Source: CAZUMJ01 sp964621605
Lineage (GTDB): Bacteria; Actinomycetota; Acidimicrobiia; Acidimicrobiales; Iamiaceae
Assembly: GCA_964621605.1 (NCBI GenBank)
Contig: CAZUMJ010000009.1
Span: forward strand, 1 to 64,000
DNA: 64,000 nt
Reading direction: 5' to 3'
The translations under genes and the position numbers were made by a program. Shown here piece by piece: positions 1 to 7,954 of the stretch. The notes beneath the pieces were generated by a model, which searched no databases, was not told the DNA's origin, and saw only the letters and a program-made list of their open reading frames with translations. Position 1 is the stretch's first letter, and every line of letters begins with the position of its first letter.

Positions 1-252
1 CCGAACACGGTGAACACCATGCCCGAGGGCACGCTCGACGACTTCGACGATCACGGCACCCTCGCCCGCACGGTCGATGCCGACCTTTCCGGAGCGAACG
101 CGGTGCTCGAGCGGCTTCGTGCCGTCGGCGTAGACCTCGACGCCATCACCGGCCAACTCGAAGAAGAAGGCCTCACCGCATTCACGAAGAGCTTCGACGA
201 GCTGATAGCCAGCCTCGAGGTGAAGGCGGCCGCGCTGCGCGCCGCCAGCTGA
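1..252 (+). CDS. tal: Transaldolase, C-terminal part (5' truncated by window edge)
   Basis: Transaldolase moves a dihydroxyacetone unit between sugar phosphates in the non-oxidative pentose phosphate pathway. The frame is open from base 1, and the first residues (PNTVNTMPEGTL) match the conserved late-barrel segment of bacterial transaldolases, which lies near the C-terminus. The active-site lysine would lie upstream of the window. The remainder is the helical C-terminal tail (ITGQLEEEGLTAFTKSFDEL). It ends 8 bases before 6-phosphogluconolactonase, consistent with the actinobacterial pentose-phosphate operon. The C-terminus is that of a stand-alone transaldolase, not a transaldolase/glucose-6-phosphate isomerase fusion. 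Confidence 0.85.
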   Translation, partial: PNTVNTMPEGTLDDFDDHGTLARTVDADLSGANAVLERLRAVGVDLDAITGQLEEEGLTAFTKSFDELIASLEVKAAALRAAS

Positions 253-260
253 GAGCACCA

Positions 261-965
261 ATGGCACTTCCAGGCACCCTTCGCATTGTCGACGACGTCC
301 CGGGGGCGTTCGCCGCGCAGATGGTTGAGGCGTTCCACGCCCGGGCGGAGGACACGTTCGCCATCGCCCTGTCTGGAGGCGCGACGGCGAGACGCTGCTA
401 CCAGCGCCTCGCGGACGACGCACGCGAGGCAATCGACTGGTGGCGGGTGGACGTCTACTGGGGCGATGAGCGCTGCGTTCCCCACGACGACCCCGATTCC
501 AACTACCGCCTCGCCCGAGAAGCCCTGCTCGATCGAGTGGGGGCCGCGAATGCGACGCACCTCATGAGGTGTGCCGAAGGACCCGACCCGTACCAGCTCC
601 GCATCGGTGAGCTGGGTCGCTTCGATGTGGTCCACCTCGGCCTGGGGCCTGATGGACACACCGCATCGCTTTTCCCGCACTCCGAGGCCCTCGACGCCGA
701 CCCGGGCCGCCTCGTGACGATGAACGACGATCCACTCGGCACGAACCCGCATCGCCGTATGACGCTCACCTTCGCCGGAATCGAACGTGCGCGCCTGGTG
801 GTCGTGACCGTGTCGGGTGCCGAGAAGGCTGACGCGCTCGGTCGGATCGCTGGCGGCGAGGATCTGCCCGGGGCGCGGATTCGGGCGGACGAGGTGCTCT
901 GGCTGGTCGATCCCGCCGCGGCGGCCGGGTTGCAGGTGCACGAACCCGCATCGACTCCGGCCTGA
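261..965 (+). CDS. pgl: 6-phosphogluconolactonase
   Basis: Hydrolyses 6-phosphoglucono-1,5-lactone to 6-phosphogluconate, the second step of the oxidative pentose phosphate pathway, in the cytoplasm. The 234-residue length is normal for the NagB-like Pgl family. Family motifs are visible in order: LSGGATARRCY near residue 35, WGDERCVPHDDPDSNY near residue 73, and HLGLGPDGHTASLFPHS near residue 127. The ATG lies 8 bases after the transaldolase stop, so the two are probably co-transcribed. A six-base-pair GC-rich hairpin follows the stop. Confidence 0.95.
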   Translation: MALPGTLRIVDDVPGAFAAQMVEAFHARAEDTFAIALSGGATARRCYQRLADDAREAIDWWRVDVYWGDERCVPHDDPDSNYRLAREALLDRVGAANATHLMRCAEGPDPYQLRIGELGRFDVVHLGLGPDGHTASLFPHSEALDADPGRLVTMNDDPLGTNPHRRMTLTFAGIERARLVVVTVSGAEKADALGRIAGGEDLPGARIRADEVLWLVDPAAAAGLQVHEPASTPA

Positions 966-972
966 CCCCAGA

Positions 973-988
973 CGTGGGAGAGCCCACG
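973..988 (+). terminator. Short GC hairpin after pgl, possible weak terminator
   Basis: CGTGGG and CCCACG form a perfect 6-bp stem around a 4-nt AGAG loop, just after the pgl stop and 9 nt before the fbiC -10 box. There is no U-tract, which is common in high-G+C actinobacteria. It may attenuate readthrough into fbiC. Chance occurrence is possible. Confidence 0.3.
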
Positions 989-996
989 CGCGGTCC

Positions 997-1002
997 TAAG
1001 GT
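997..1002 (+). promoter_or_regulatory. -10 box (TAAGGT) of a leaderless fbiC promoter
   Basis: TAAGGT fits the actinobacterial TANNNT -10 consensus and is followed by exactly six bases (GCCCGC) before the fbiC ATG. The expected transcription start is therefore the A of ATG, giving a leaderless mRNA. No Shine-Dalgarno sequence precedes the ATG. No convincing -35 is seen. Confidence 0.6.
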
Positions 1003-1008
1003 GCCCGC

Positions 1009-3366
1009 ATGAACTCGGAGCTTCTGGGCTGGGACCGCGCGTCGCTGCGCGCGGCCGCCTGCGAACGCCGCGACGCGGCGTTCGGTACTCGCATCACCTA
1101 TTCCCCCAAGGTCTTCATCCCGCTGACGATGCTGTGCCAAGACCGGTGCGGGTACTGCACGTTTGCGCAGCCACCGGCACGCCTCGCGGACGCATACCTC
1201 TCTCCCGAGGAGGTGCTCGCAATCGCACAGGCTGGTGCACGCGTCGGCTGTCACGAGGCCCTCTTCACGCTTGGCGAACGGCCAGAGCTGCGCTACCCCG
1301 GCGCAGCCGAGTGGCTTGCGGAACATGGCTACGCCTCGACGATCGACTACCTCGTCGCGATGGCAGAGCTCGTGAGGACGGAGACCGGCCTGCTCCCCCA
1401 CGCGAACGCGGGCGCGTTGTACGCCGACGAGCTCGCACAGCTCCGCGCTGTCGCGCCATCACAGGGCATGATGCTCGAGTCTCTGAACCCGCACCTCGAC
1501 GCGCACCGCGGGAGCCCCGACAAGACGCCCGAGCGTCGCCTGGCAACACTCGAAGCCGCGGGTGAAGCCGCCATCCCGTTCACGACCGGGATCCTCGTCG
1601 GCATCGGCGAGTCGCGCCAGGACCGTCTCACGGCACTCGAAGCCATCGCCGCCTCCCACGCCCGCTACGGGCACGTCCAGGAGGTGATCGTCCAGAACTT
1701 CCTCCCGAAGCCGGGAACGGCGATGCACCGCGAGCCCGCCTGCGACCCCGACGAGTACCTCGACACGATCGCCCTCGCCAGGCTGGTGCTCCCGGCCGAT
1801 GTCCACCTTCAGGCACCACCGAACCTCTCCGACGACTTCGGGGTGCTCCTCAGCGCGGGGATCGACGATTGGGGTGGCGTCTCGCCTGTCACCGCCGACC
1901 ACGTCAACCCAGAGCGACCCTGGCCCGATCTCGAACGGCTTCGAGCGGTCACCGAGGGTGCCGGGCACGTGTTGGCGCCACGCCTCACGATCTACCCCGA
2001 GTGGGCGGCAGAGCCCGACCGCTGGCTCGACTCCGCCGTCCGCTTCTCGGTGCTCGACCGCGCCGATGCCGAACTGCTTGCCCGCGACGACCCCGGTGCG
2101 GTCTTCCCTGAGCGCATCGCCGCCGCAATCGATGCGGGCACCGGCGCAGACGTCGTACAGATCGGCGCCCGCAACACCTCGTGGTACTCGGGCGCATCGG
2201 TTGCTCCGCCTGTCCTGGTGCCCGGCAGGCCCTCCGCCACGGGCGCGGTCCGTGCCGTGTTGGACGGCGTCCGAGCAGGGCAGGAGGTCGGCGAAGACGA
2301 GATCGTCACGTTGTTCGCGGCGCGTGGCCCAGAGGTCGCCGCCGTGGCCGAGCTGGCCGACGAGCTACGCGCCGAAGCGGTCGGCGAGACCGTGACGTGG
2401 GTGCACAACCGCAACATCAACTACACCAATGTGTGCACGTTCAAGTGCAAGTTCTGCGGATTCTCGAAGGGGCCCCTGTCGCTCAACCTGCGCGGGACGC
2501 CCTACCTTCTCACGCTCGACGACATCGCCGCCCGCGCAGCCGAGGCGGCCGCGCTCGGCGCCACCGAGGTCTGCCTACAGGGTGGCATCCACCCGAACTT
2601 CGATGGCGACTACTACCTCGACGTGGCACGCGCGGTGAAGGCCGCAGTCCCCCACATCCACCTCCACGCGTTCACCGCGCTCGAGGTCTCAGAAGGGGCA
2701 CGCCGCTCCGGGGAACCACTCGAGACGTACCTCATGCGCCTGCGTGATGCCGGGCTACGGACGCTCCCCGGCACCGCTGCCGAGATTCTCGACGACGATG
2801 TTCGTGCGGTGCTGTGCCCCGACAAGATCGACACCGACACGTGGCTCGAAGTGCATCGCACGGCCCACCGGGTCGGTCTGCAATCCAACGTCACGATCAT
2901 GTACGGCGCGATCGAGCACCCACGCAGTTGGGCGCGCCACCTCGTCCGCACGCGAGCGCTGCAGCGGGAGACGGGCGGCTTCACCGAGTTCGTTCCTTTG
3001 CCGTTCGTGCACATGGCAGCGCCGCTGTACCTGCAGCGCCGCGCCCGTCGCGGCCCGACGTTCCGCGAGACGCTCCTCATGCACGCGGTCGGGCGCATCG
3101 CCTACCGAGACTCGATTGCGAACGTGCAGGTCTCCTGGGTCAAGACCGGCATCGAGGGTGCCCGCCAGATCCTGCAGGCGGGTGCCAACGACCTGGGAGG
3201 CACCCTCATGGACGAGAACATCTCCCGCGCCGCGGGAGCGAGCCACGGACAGGAAATGACCGAGGCCGACTTCCGAGCGCTCGTGGCCCCCCTAGGTCGC
3301 CCCGTCGAAGAACGCACGACGCTCTACGGAAGACCGGTCCGAGCAGTTGCGGAGACGCCGGCGTGA
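1009..3366 (+). CDS. fbiC: FO synthase (CofG-CofH fusion), 7,8-didemethyl-8-hydroxy-5-deazariboflavin synthase
   Basis: Makes FO, the deazaflavin chromophore of coenzyme F420, from 5-amino-6-ribitylaminouracil and tyrosine by two radical-SAM reactions. The 785 residues hold two radical-SAM domains, as in actinobacterial FbiC. The CofG-like half has CX3CX2C at C43, C47 and C50 (CQDRCGYC). The CofH-like half has C476, C480 and C483 (CTFKCKFC). A glycine-rich strand (GILVGIGE) and CLQGGIHP are also typical. The gene marks the organism as an F420 producer; no other F420 genes are present here. It overlaps the next gene by 4 bp (GTGA) and appears to be expressed from a leaderless promoter. Confidence 0.97.
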   Translation: MNSELLGWDRASLRAAACERRDAAFGTRITYSPKVFIPLTMLCQDRCGYCTFAQPPARLADAYLSPEEVLAIAQAGARVGCHEALFTLGERPELRYPGAAEWLAEHGYASTIDYLVAMAELVRTETGLLPHANAGALYADELAQLRAVAPSQGMMLESLNPHLDAHRGSPDKTPERRLATLEAAGEAAIPFTTGILVGIGESRQDRLTALEAIAASHARYGHVQEVIVQNFLPKPGTAMHREPACDPDEYLDTIALARLVLPADVHLQAPPNLSDDFGVLLSAGIDDWGGVSPVTADHVNPERPWPDLERLRAVTEGAGHVLAPRLTIYPEWAAEPDRWLDSAVRFSVLDRADAELLARDDPGAVFPERIAAAIDAGTGADVVQIGARNTSWYSGASVAPPVLVPGRPSATGAVRAVLDGVRAGQEVGEDEIVTLFAARGPEVAAVAELADELRAEAVGETVTWVHNRNINYTNVCTFKCKFCGFSKGPLSLNLRGTPYLLTLDDIAARAAEAAALGATEVCLQGGIHPNFDGDYYLDVARAVKAAVPHIHLHAFTALEVSEGARRSGEPLETYLMRLRDAGLRTLPGTAAEILDDDVRAVLCPDKIDTDTWLEVHRTAHRVGLQSNVTIMYGAIEHPRSWARHLVRTRALQRETGGFTEFVPLPFVHMAAPLYLQRRARRGPTFRETLLMHAVGRIAYRDSIANVQVSWVKTGIEGARQILQAGANDLGGTLMDENISRAAGASHGQEMTEADFRALVAPLGRPVEERTTLYGRPVRAVAETPA

Positions 3367-4478
3367 CGGTGGATCATCCCGAGCCTGCATCTCCCGAGCC
3401 TGCGTCTCCCGAGCCTGCATCTCCCGAGCCTGCGTCCACAGGCGATCGGGCGATCGACGAGGACATCCAGGCACTCCTCGCGGCGATGGCTCCAACGGCG
3501 AACGCCGACCTGCTGAAAGACATCCTGATCTCCACGGTGAAGCTGGCGCAGCCGGGCCCCGATCGCCTCGACCTGAAGATCGCATCTGCTGCCCTGCGGG
3601 AGATGCAAGACGCCTTCGACGCATTCGCCCCGTACCGAGAGACGCCCAAGGTGACGATGTTCGGCTCGGCTCGCACCCGACCCGACGACCCGCTCTACCG
3701 TCAGACGAAGGAGTTGGCGCGCACGCTCGCGGACGCGGGGTGGATGGTCGTGACGGGCGCCGGGCCCGGCATCATGCAAGCAGGCATGGAGGGCGCGGGC
3801 CGCCACATGTCGTTCGGTGTGAGCATTCGGCTCCCGTTCGAGCAGAGCTCGAACCACGTCATCGCAGGCGACTCGAAGCTCGTCCCGATGAAGTACTTCT
3901 TCACGCGCAAGCTGATGCTCATGAAGGAATCGAGCGGCTTCGTGTCGCTTCCTGGCGGCTTCGGCACGCTCGACGAGACCTTCGAGCTCCTGACCCTGCA
4001 ACAGACCGGCAAGGCACTCCCCGCGCCGGTGGTGCTCCTCGAGAGCGCCGGGGGCACCTATTGGCGTCACCTTGTCGACTTCCTGCGCAATGAGGTCGCT
4101 CCCGAGGGCTACATCGCTCCGAGCGACATCGACATCGCCTGCGTCACCGAGCACGTGCAAGCGGCTGAGGCACACATCCGCGGCTTCTACCGCAACTACC
4201 ACTCGTTGCGCTGGGTCGGCCCACAGCTCGTCCTGCGGCTGAAGGCGGCACCCACGGCGGATGAGGTCGCAGCGCTCGATGCGCGCTTCGGCGACCTGGC
4301 CTCAGGTGACGGCCACCTCGTCGCCACCGACGCCCTCCGCCCGGAGGTGGCGGACCGCGACGAGGTGCACCTCCCGCGCGTGATGCTCCCCTACGACGTG
4401 CACCAACTGGCCCGGCTGCACGAGCTGATCGGCGCGCTCAACGCCCTCTCGTCCGCGCCGCCGCTGACCCCCACCTGA
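3363..4478 (+). CDS. LOG-family (TIGR00730) nucleotide 5'-monophosphate phosphoribohydrolase-like protein
   Basis: Rossmann-fold protein of the lysine-decarboxylase-like/LOG family, whose characterised members cleave ribose phosphate from (cytokinin-type) nucleotides; the substrate here is unknown. The family signature is clear: GAGPGIMQAGMEGA and SLPGGFGTLDETFE (PGGxGTxxE). The GTG start overlaps the fbiC stop as GTGA, so translation is probably coupled. At 371 residues it is longer than minimal LOG proteins. It has an N-terminal extension with four PEPAS repeats (15-bp units, 3378-3437) followed by a helical segment, and a C-terminal extension of about 80 residues. A GTG at 3369 is an alternative start. 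Confidence 0.85.
   Translation: MTVDHPEPASPEPASPEPASPEPASTGDRAIDEDIQALLAAMAPTANADLLKDILISTVKLAQPGPDRLDLKIASAALREMQDAFDAFAPYRETPKVTMFGSARTRPDDPLYRQTKELARTLADAGWMVVTGAGPGIMQAGMEGAGRHMSFGVSIRLPFEQSSNHVIAGDSKLVPMKYFFTRKLMLMKESSGFVSLPGGFGTLDETFELLTLQQTGKALPAPVVLLESAGGTYWRHLVDFLRNEVAPEGYIAPSDIDIACVTEHVQAAEAHIRGFYRNYHSLRWVGPQLVLRLKAAPTADEVAALDARFGDLASGDGHLVATDALRPEVADRDEVHLPRVMLPYDVHQLARLHELIGALNALSSAPPLTPT
3378..3437 (+). repeat. Four tandem 15-bp repeats encoding PEPAS
   Basis: Four in-frame 15-bp units (CCC GAG CCT GCA/GCG TCT) lie at the start of the LOG-family gene. Units 1 and 3 use GCA and units 2 and 4 use GCG, suggesting duplication of a 30-bp dimer. The last unit ends TCC. Copy number could vary without a frameshift. 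Confidence 0.9.
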
Positions 4479-4529
4479 GCACGCCTGCGGATGCTGGCGT
4501 CGACTCGGATCGCCTGCGAGCATGCGGCC

Positions 4530-4727
4530 ATGGCCATCGACACCTCCGAACTGCAAGCCCGCCTGGTCTCGATCTCCGACGAGCTCGCCGAGATGGCCCT
4601 CACCGTGCTGAGAGATGCAATCGAACACGGGGAGACCACACGCCCTGCGGCGGAGCGACGCCTCACGCGCGCACGAGCCGCGATCGACAAGGCGGTTCAC
4701 CTGCTCGACGAGCAGCCCGCAAGCTGA
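4530..4727 (+). CDS. Small helical hypothetical protein
   Basis: A 65-residue protein I do not recognise. It is predicted to be almost wholly alpha-helical and charged, with heptad-like spacing (ELQARLVSISDELAEMALTVL), ending in ERRLTRARAAIDKAVHLLDEQPAS. It has no cysteines, membrane segment or signal peptide. The ATG at 4530 was preferred to an in-frame upstream ATG at 4491, because the intervening residues (LASTRIACEHAA) do not look like part of the helix. It follows the LOG-family gene by 51 bp on the same strand. Function unknown. Confidence 0.55.
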   Translation: MAIDTSELQARLVSISDELAEMALTVLRDAIEHGETTRPAAERRLTRARAAIDKAVHLLDEQPAS

Positions 4728-4769
4728 CGATCAGGACGGCGAGCCGCAACGGGCCGCATGCCGCACCCG

Positions 4770-4799
4770 TTCAAGCCGGCTGAGCCGCGGCGCTACCCT
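4770..4799 (+). promoter_or_regulatory. Promoter of the M20 peptidase gene (TTCAAG / TACCCT)
   Basis: TTCAAG (4770-4775) and TACCCT (4794-4799) are separated by 18 bp. TACCCT is followed by seven bases and then the GTG start, so the transcript is probably leaderless. Confidence 0.5.
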
Positions 4800-4806
4800 G
4801 CCGTCG

Positions 4807-6210
4807 GTGCCCATCGCTCCTCGCCTCGCTCCCTACGTCGCGCGTGAGGAGGGCCGCATCCTCGAAGCGCTCTCCGCGTGGCTTCGCATCCCGTCGATAT
4901 CGGCGAGTCCCTCCCATGCACTCGATGTGGCCGCGTCGGCGTCCTGGTGCGCGCAGCACCTCGAGGCCTCCGGGTTGGAGCACGTCACCATCCTCGAGAC
5001 TCCAGGAGCGCCCGCCGTCTACGCAGACTGGCTGCACGCCGGCCCCGACGCACCGACGGTGCTCGTCTACGGCCATCACGATGTGCAGCCGGTCGACCCA
5101 GTCGAGCTGTGGACCAACCCGCCGTTCGAGCCGACGATCGTCGGCGACGAACTGTTCGCTCGCGGGGCGATCGACGACAAGGGCCAGGTGCTCTACCAGA
5201 TCGAGGCGGCACGCGGGTCCCTCGCGCTGAGCGGGTCGCTCGACGTCAACCTGAAGTTCCTCGTGGAGGGTGAGGAGGAGGTCGGCAGCCCTCACTTTGA
5301 ACCTCTCCTCGAGGCTGAGGCAGAGCGCCTCAAAGCCGACGTCATCGTCGTCTCCGATACCGGCATGCTCGCGCCCGACGTGCCCTCCACGGACGTCTCG
5401 ATGCGAGGCCTCGTGGCGTTCACGGTGCGCATCACAACCGCCTCGACCGACTTGCACTCCGGCCTCTTCGGCGGCGCGGTTCCCAACCCGATCCACCACC
5501 TCGCTCGGGTGATCGCCGCACTCCACGACGAACACGGCCGCGTCGCGATCGACAGCTTCTACGAGGAGGTGCGTCCGCTGTCGGCCACCGAGCAGGCGTC
5601 CATCGAGGCCCAGCCCTTCGATGAGGCATCCTTCGCGCGAACTGCCGGCGTTCGCGGTCTCGAAGGCGAACGGGGTCGCAGCACGCTCGAACGGATCGGG
5701 TCACGCCCCACCGCGGAGGTCGTTGGCTTCCACGGCGGGTACGGCGGTGAGGGCATGAAGACGATCGTGCCCGCATGGGCAGTGATGAAGGTCACCTTCC
5801 GTTTGGTCCCGGACCAGACCCCTGACGGGATCGCGACTGCTTTCGAGCGATGGCTAGACCAGCAACTTCCACCGCACGTCGATGTGCACGTCACGCGCCA
5901 CGGCGGTGTGGCCCCTGCGCTCACCCCTGTCGACCACTGGTCGATGGGGGCGCTGTGTCGCACCATCGCGTCGGTTTGGGGTGCAGAGCCGCTCCTCACC
6001 AGGGTGGGTGGCAGCGGACCGGAGGAAGCCCTCGGACGCGTCCTCGACGCACCGGTGCTGTTCTTGGGTGTCGGGCTCCCCGACGATCGCATCCACGCTC
6101 CGAACGAGCGCGTCCTGCTGTCGCAGTTCTGGCGCGGGCTGCTCGCCGCGGGCGAGCTGTGGCCAGCACTCGCGGCGGCGTACCGAGAGGAACACGGCAC
6201 CGATGTCTGA
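4807..6210 (+). CDS. M20-family metallopeptidase (dipeptidase type)
   Basis: Zinc-dependent M20 dipeptidase or carboxypeptidase-like enzyme, cytoplasmic. The metal-site signatures are visible: VYGHHDVQPVDP near residue 83, ARGAIDDKGQV near residue 118 and LVEGEEEVGS near residue 153, plus the late IHAPNE motif. The length of 467 residues is typical of the PepV/CNDP-like M20 branch. The GTG start was chosen because a TANNNT -10 box sits seven bases before it and homology begins immediately (VPIAPRLAPYVAREEGRILE); longer in-frame versions run into the preceding small gene. The next gene starts inside it (8-bp overlap). Confidence 0.9.
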   Translation: MPIAPRLAPYVAREEGRILEALSAWLRIPSISASPSHALDVAASASWCAQHLEASGLEHVTILETPGAPAVYADWLHAGPDAPTVLVYGHHDVQPVDPVELWTNPPFEPTIVGDELFARGAIDDKGQVLYQIEAARGSLALSGSLDVNLKFLVEGEEEVGSPHFEPLLEAEAERLKADVIVVSDTGMLAPDVPSTDVSMRGLVAFTVRITTASTDLHSGLFGGAVPNPIHHLARVIAALHDEHGRVAIDSFYEEVRPLSATEQASIEAQPFDEASFARTAGVRGLEGERGRSTLERIGSRPTAEVVGFHGGYGGEGMKTIVPAWAVMKVTFRLVPDQTPDGIATAFERWLDQQLPPHVDVHVTRHGGVAPALTPVDHWSMGALCRTIASVWGAEPLLTRVGGSGPEEALGRVLDAPVLFLGVGLPDDRIHAPNERVLLSQFWRGLLAAGELWPALAAAYREEHGTDV

Positions 6211-7018
6211 CCACCGCAGGGCCGCAGCGCCCGCGTCATCCCCCGAAGATGTCCATGAGTGGATCAGCTTCACCGATCGAGACGAAGACCGCACGTGGTG
6301 CTTCGATCTCACGTTCCTCACCAGCAACTGGACCTGCATCTACGGAAGCGGCTGCCTGGGTGTGCTCGACGCCCCGGCTGCCGACCTCGAGCAAGGGTGT
6401 TGCTCCTACGGCGCACATTTCGTCGACGACGACGACCGGCAACGGGTCGAGCAGGTTGCAACCCGCCTCAGCGCGGAGCAGTGGCAGTTCCGTGAGGTGG
6501 CGCAGCGCGGCGGCGCAACCCGCAAGGCACGCAACGGCGAGCTGACCACAAGACTGGTCGACGACGCCTGCATCTTCCTCAACCGTCCCGGCTTCCCCGG
6601 CGGAGCAGGGTGTGCCCTGCACCGAGGCGCGCTCGAAGCAGGTGAGAGCTACCTCCCCTGGAAGCCAGAGGTGTGTTGGCAACTCCCGCTGCGACGCCAC
6701 GACGTCGTCGACGAGCAGGGTCACGTGACCTCCACGATTCGTGAGTGGAAGCGGCGTGACTGGGGTGAGGGAGGCAGCGACTTCCATTGGTGGTGCACCG
6801 AAGGACCCGAGGCCTTCGTGGGCTCGGTGCCGGTGTACGTCGGCCTGCGTGAGGAGCTCATCGAGATGACGACGCCAGAGGCGTACGCCACCGCGGTCTC
6901 CCTCATCGAGGCTCGGCAGGACCGCGTGCCCGAGCCCGGGAGCGTCTTCCTGCCCCACCCGGCCCGCCGGCGGCCATCGACGGACCCTCAAGGAGCACCG
7001 CACCCCGCCGACAGTTGA
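6203..7018 (+). CDS. Cysteine-rich protein, possible YkgJ/DUF3109-like metal or Fe-S binding
   Basis: A 271-residue cytoplasmic protein with a dense cysteine pattern: C33, C45, C51 and the pair C66-C67 (GCCSYGAHF), then ACIFLN, GAGCALHRG and EVCWQLPLR further on. This arrangement, ending in a GCALH motif, resembles YkgJ/DUF3109 zinc/iron-chelating proteins, but the assignment is from pattern only. The C-terminal third contains TIREWKRRDWGEGG and WWCTEGPEAF. It overlaps the M20 gene by 8 bp and is followed by the AAA+ gene after 2 bp, so it sits in one transcription unit with both. It has no signal peptide. Specific function unknown. Confidence 0.7.
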   Translation: MSDHRRAAAPASSPEDVHEWISFTDRDEDRTWCFDLTFLTSNWTCIYGSGCLGVLDAPAADLEQGCCSYGAHFVDDDDRQRVEQVATRLSAEQWQFREVAQRGGATRKARNGELTTRLVDDACIFLNRPGFPGGAGCALHRGALEAGESYLPWKPEVCWQLPLRRHDVVDEQGHVTSTIREWKRRDWGEGGSDFHWWCTEGPEAFVGSVPVYVGLREELIEMTTPEAYATAVSLIEARQDRVPEPGSVFLPHPARRRPSTDPQGAPHPADS

Positions 7019-7020
7019 GC

Positions 7021-7953
7021 ATGGCTGAATTCACCGCGGAGGAGCTTGCGAAGGCGTCCCTCGCTCAGGGGCTCGAGTTTCCCCCGTTTGTGCTGGACCA
7101 ACTCGTCGCCGCGATCGACGCCGGGAAGCACGTGATCCTGACCGGGCCGCCGGGAACGGGGAAGACCACGCTCTCCTACCTCGCCGCTGAGGTGGGGCAA
7201 CGCTCGATGTTCTGCACGGGCTACCTCCCGACGACGGCCACGACGGAGTGGACCACGTTCGAGACCATCGGCGGCTTCCAGCCGACCCCGGACGGGCTCA
7301 TCTTCCGACCCGGCCTCTTCATCGAAGCGATCGAAAGCGGTCGCTGGCTCGTGATCGACGAGCTCAACCGTTCGAACTTCGACAGGGCCTTCGGGCAGCT
7401 CTTCACCGTGCTCTCAGGACAGGCGGTCGTCCTGCCGTTCAAGCGAGCGGGCGAGACCAAGCACCTCTCGATCGTGCCACCTGGGATCGAGCCTCCGGAG
7501 AACACCCAGCCGATCCGGGTGCCGTCGACATGGCGGATCATCGCCACCATGAACGTGTTCGACAAGAACCTCCTCTTCGAGATGTCGTACGCACTCATGC
7601 GCCGCTTCGCGTTCATCGAGGTTCCTTCCCCCGACGACGCCGCATTCCGCCGCATCCTCGACGGTGAGGACCTGGTGCAGACGTTCCTGCCGCTCCGGGT
7701 GTTCCGCGACCTCGGCCCCGCGGTCTTCCTGGACGCCGCTCGCTACGTCGCGCGCCGCCGCAAAGACGGTCCGACGACCTCCCGCCTCACCTTCGAAGTG
7801 TTCTACGCCTACTTCCTTCCGCAGTTCGAGGGGATCGACGACGTGGCGGCCCGCCGCCTCTTCCGACTCGTCGCGGAGATGCTCGATCCGCCCGAGGCGG
7901 TCGAAGCGAAGCGCACGATGATCGACGTCTTGGGTGTCGACCTGACGACGTGA
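7021..7953 (+). CDS. McrB/MoxR-like AAA+ ATPase
   Basis: AAA+ ATPase of the AAA_5 type. Walker A is GPPGTGKT (residues 42-49), Walker B is WLVIDELNRSNFDRAFGQL (D113, E114), and the sensor/arginine region is TMNVFDKNLLFEMSYALMRRF. The DE-LNR-N...FG-L arrangement is closer to McrB (restriction GTPase/ATPase) than to classic MoxR, but no DNA-binding N-terminal domain is present (310 residues, AAA core only). The ATG was chosen; a TTG at 7015 overlapping the previous stop (TTGA) is an alternative. The next gene begins 1 bp after its stop, suggesting a two-component ATPase/effector pair. No VWA gene, the usual MoxR partner, is nearby. Confidence 0.85.
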   Translation: MAEFTAEELAKASLAQGLEFPPFVLDQLVAAIDAGKHVILTGPPGTGKTTLSYLAAEVGQRSMFCTGYLPTTATTEWTTFETIGGFQPTPDGLIFRPGLFIEAIESGRWLVIDELNRSNFDRAFGQLFTVLSGQAVVLPFKRAGETKHLSIVPPGIEPPENTQPIRVPSTWRIIATMNVFDKNLLFEMSYALMRRFAFIEVPSPDDAAFRRILDGEDLVQTFLPLRVFRDLGPAVFLDAARYVARRRKDGPTTSRLTFEVFYAYFLPQFEGIDDVAARRLFRLVAEMLDPPEAVEAKRTMIDVLGVDLTT

Positions 7954-7954
7954 G

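Noticed and set aside
3378..3437. Tandem repeats that could suggest a CRISPR array
   Set aside because: Only four 15-bp units, no spacers, in frame inside a coding gene, and no cas genes nearby.
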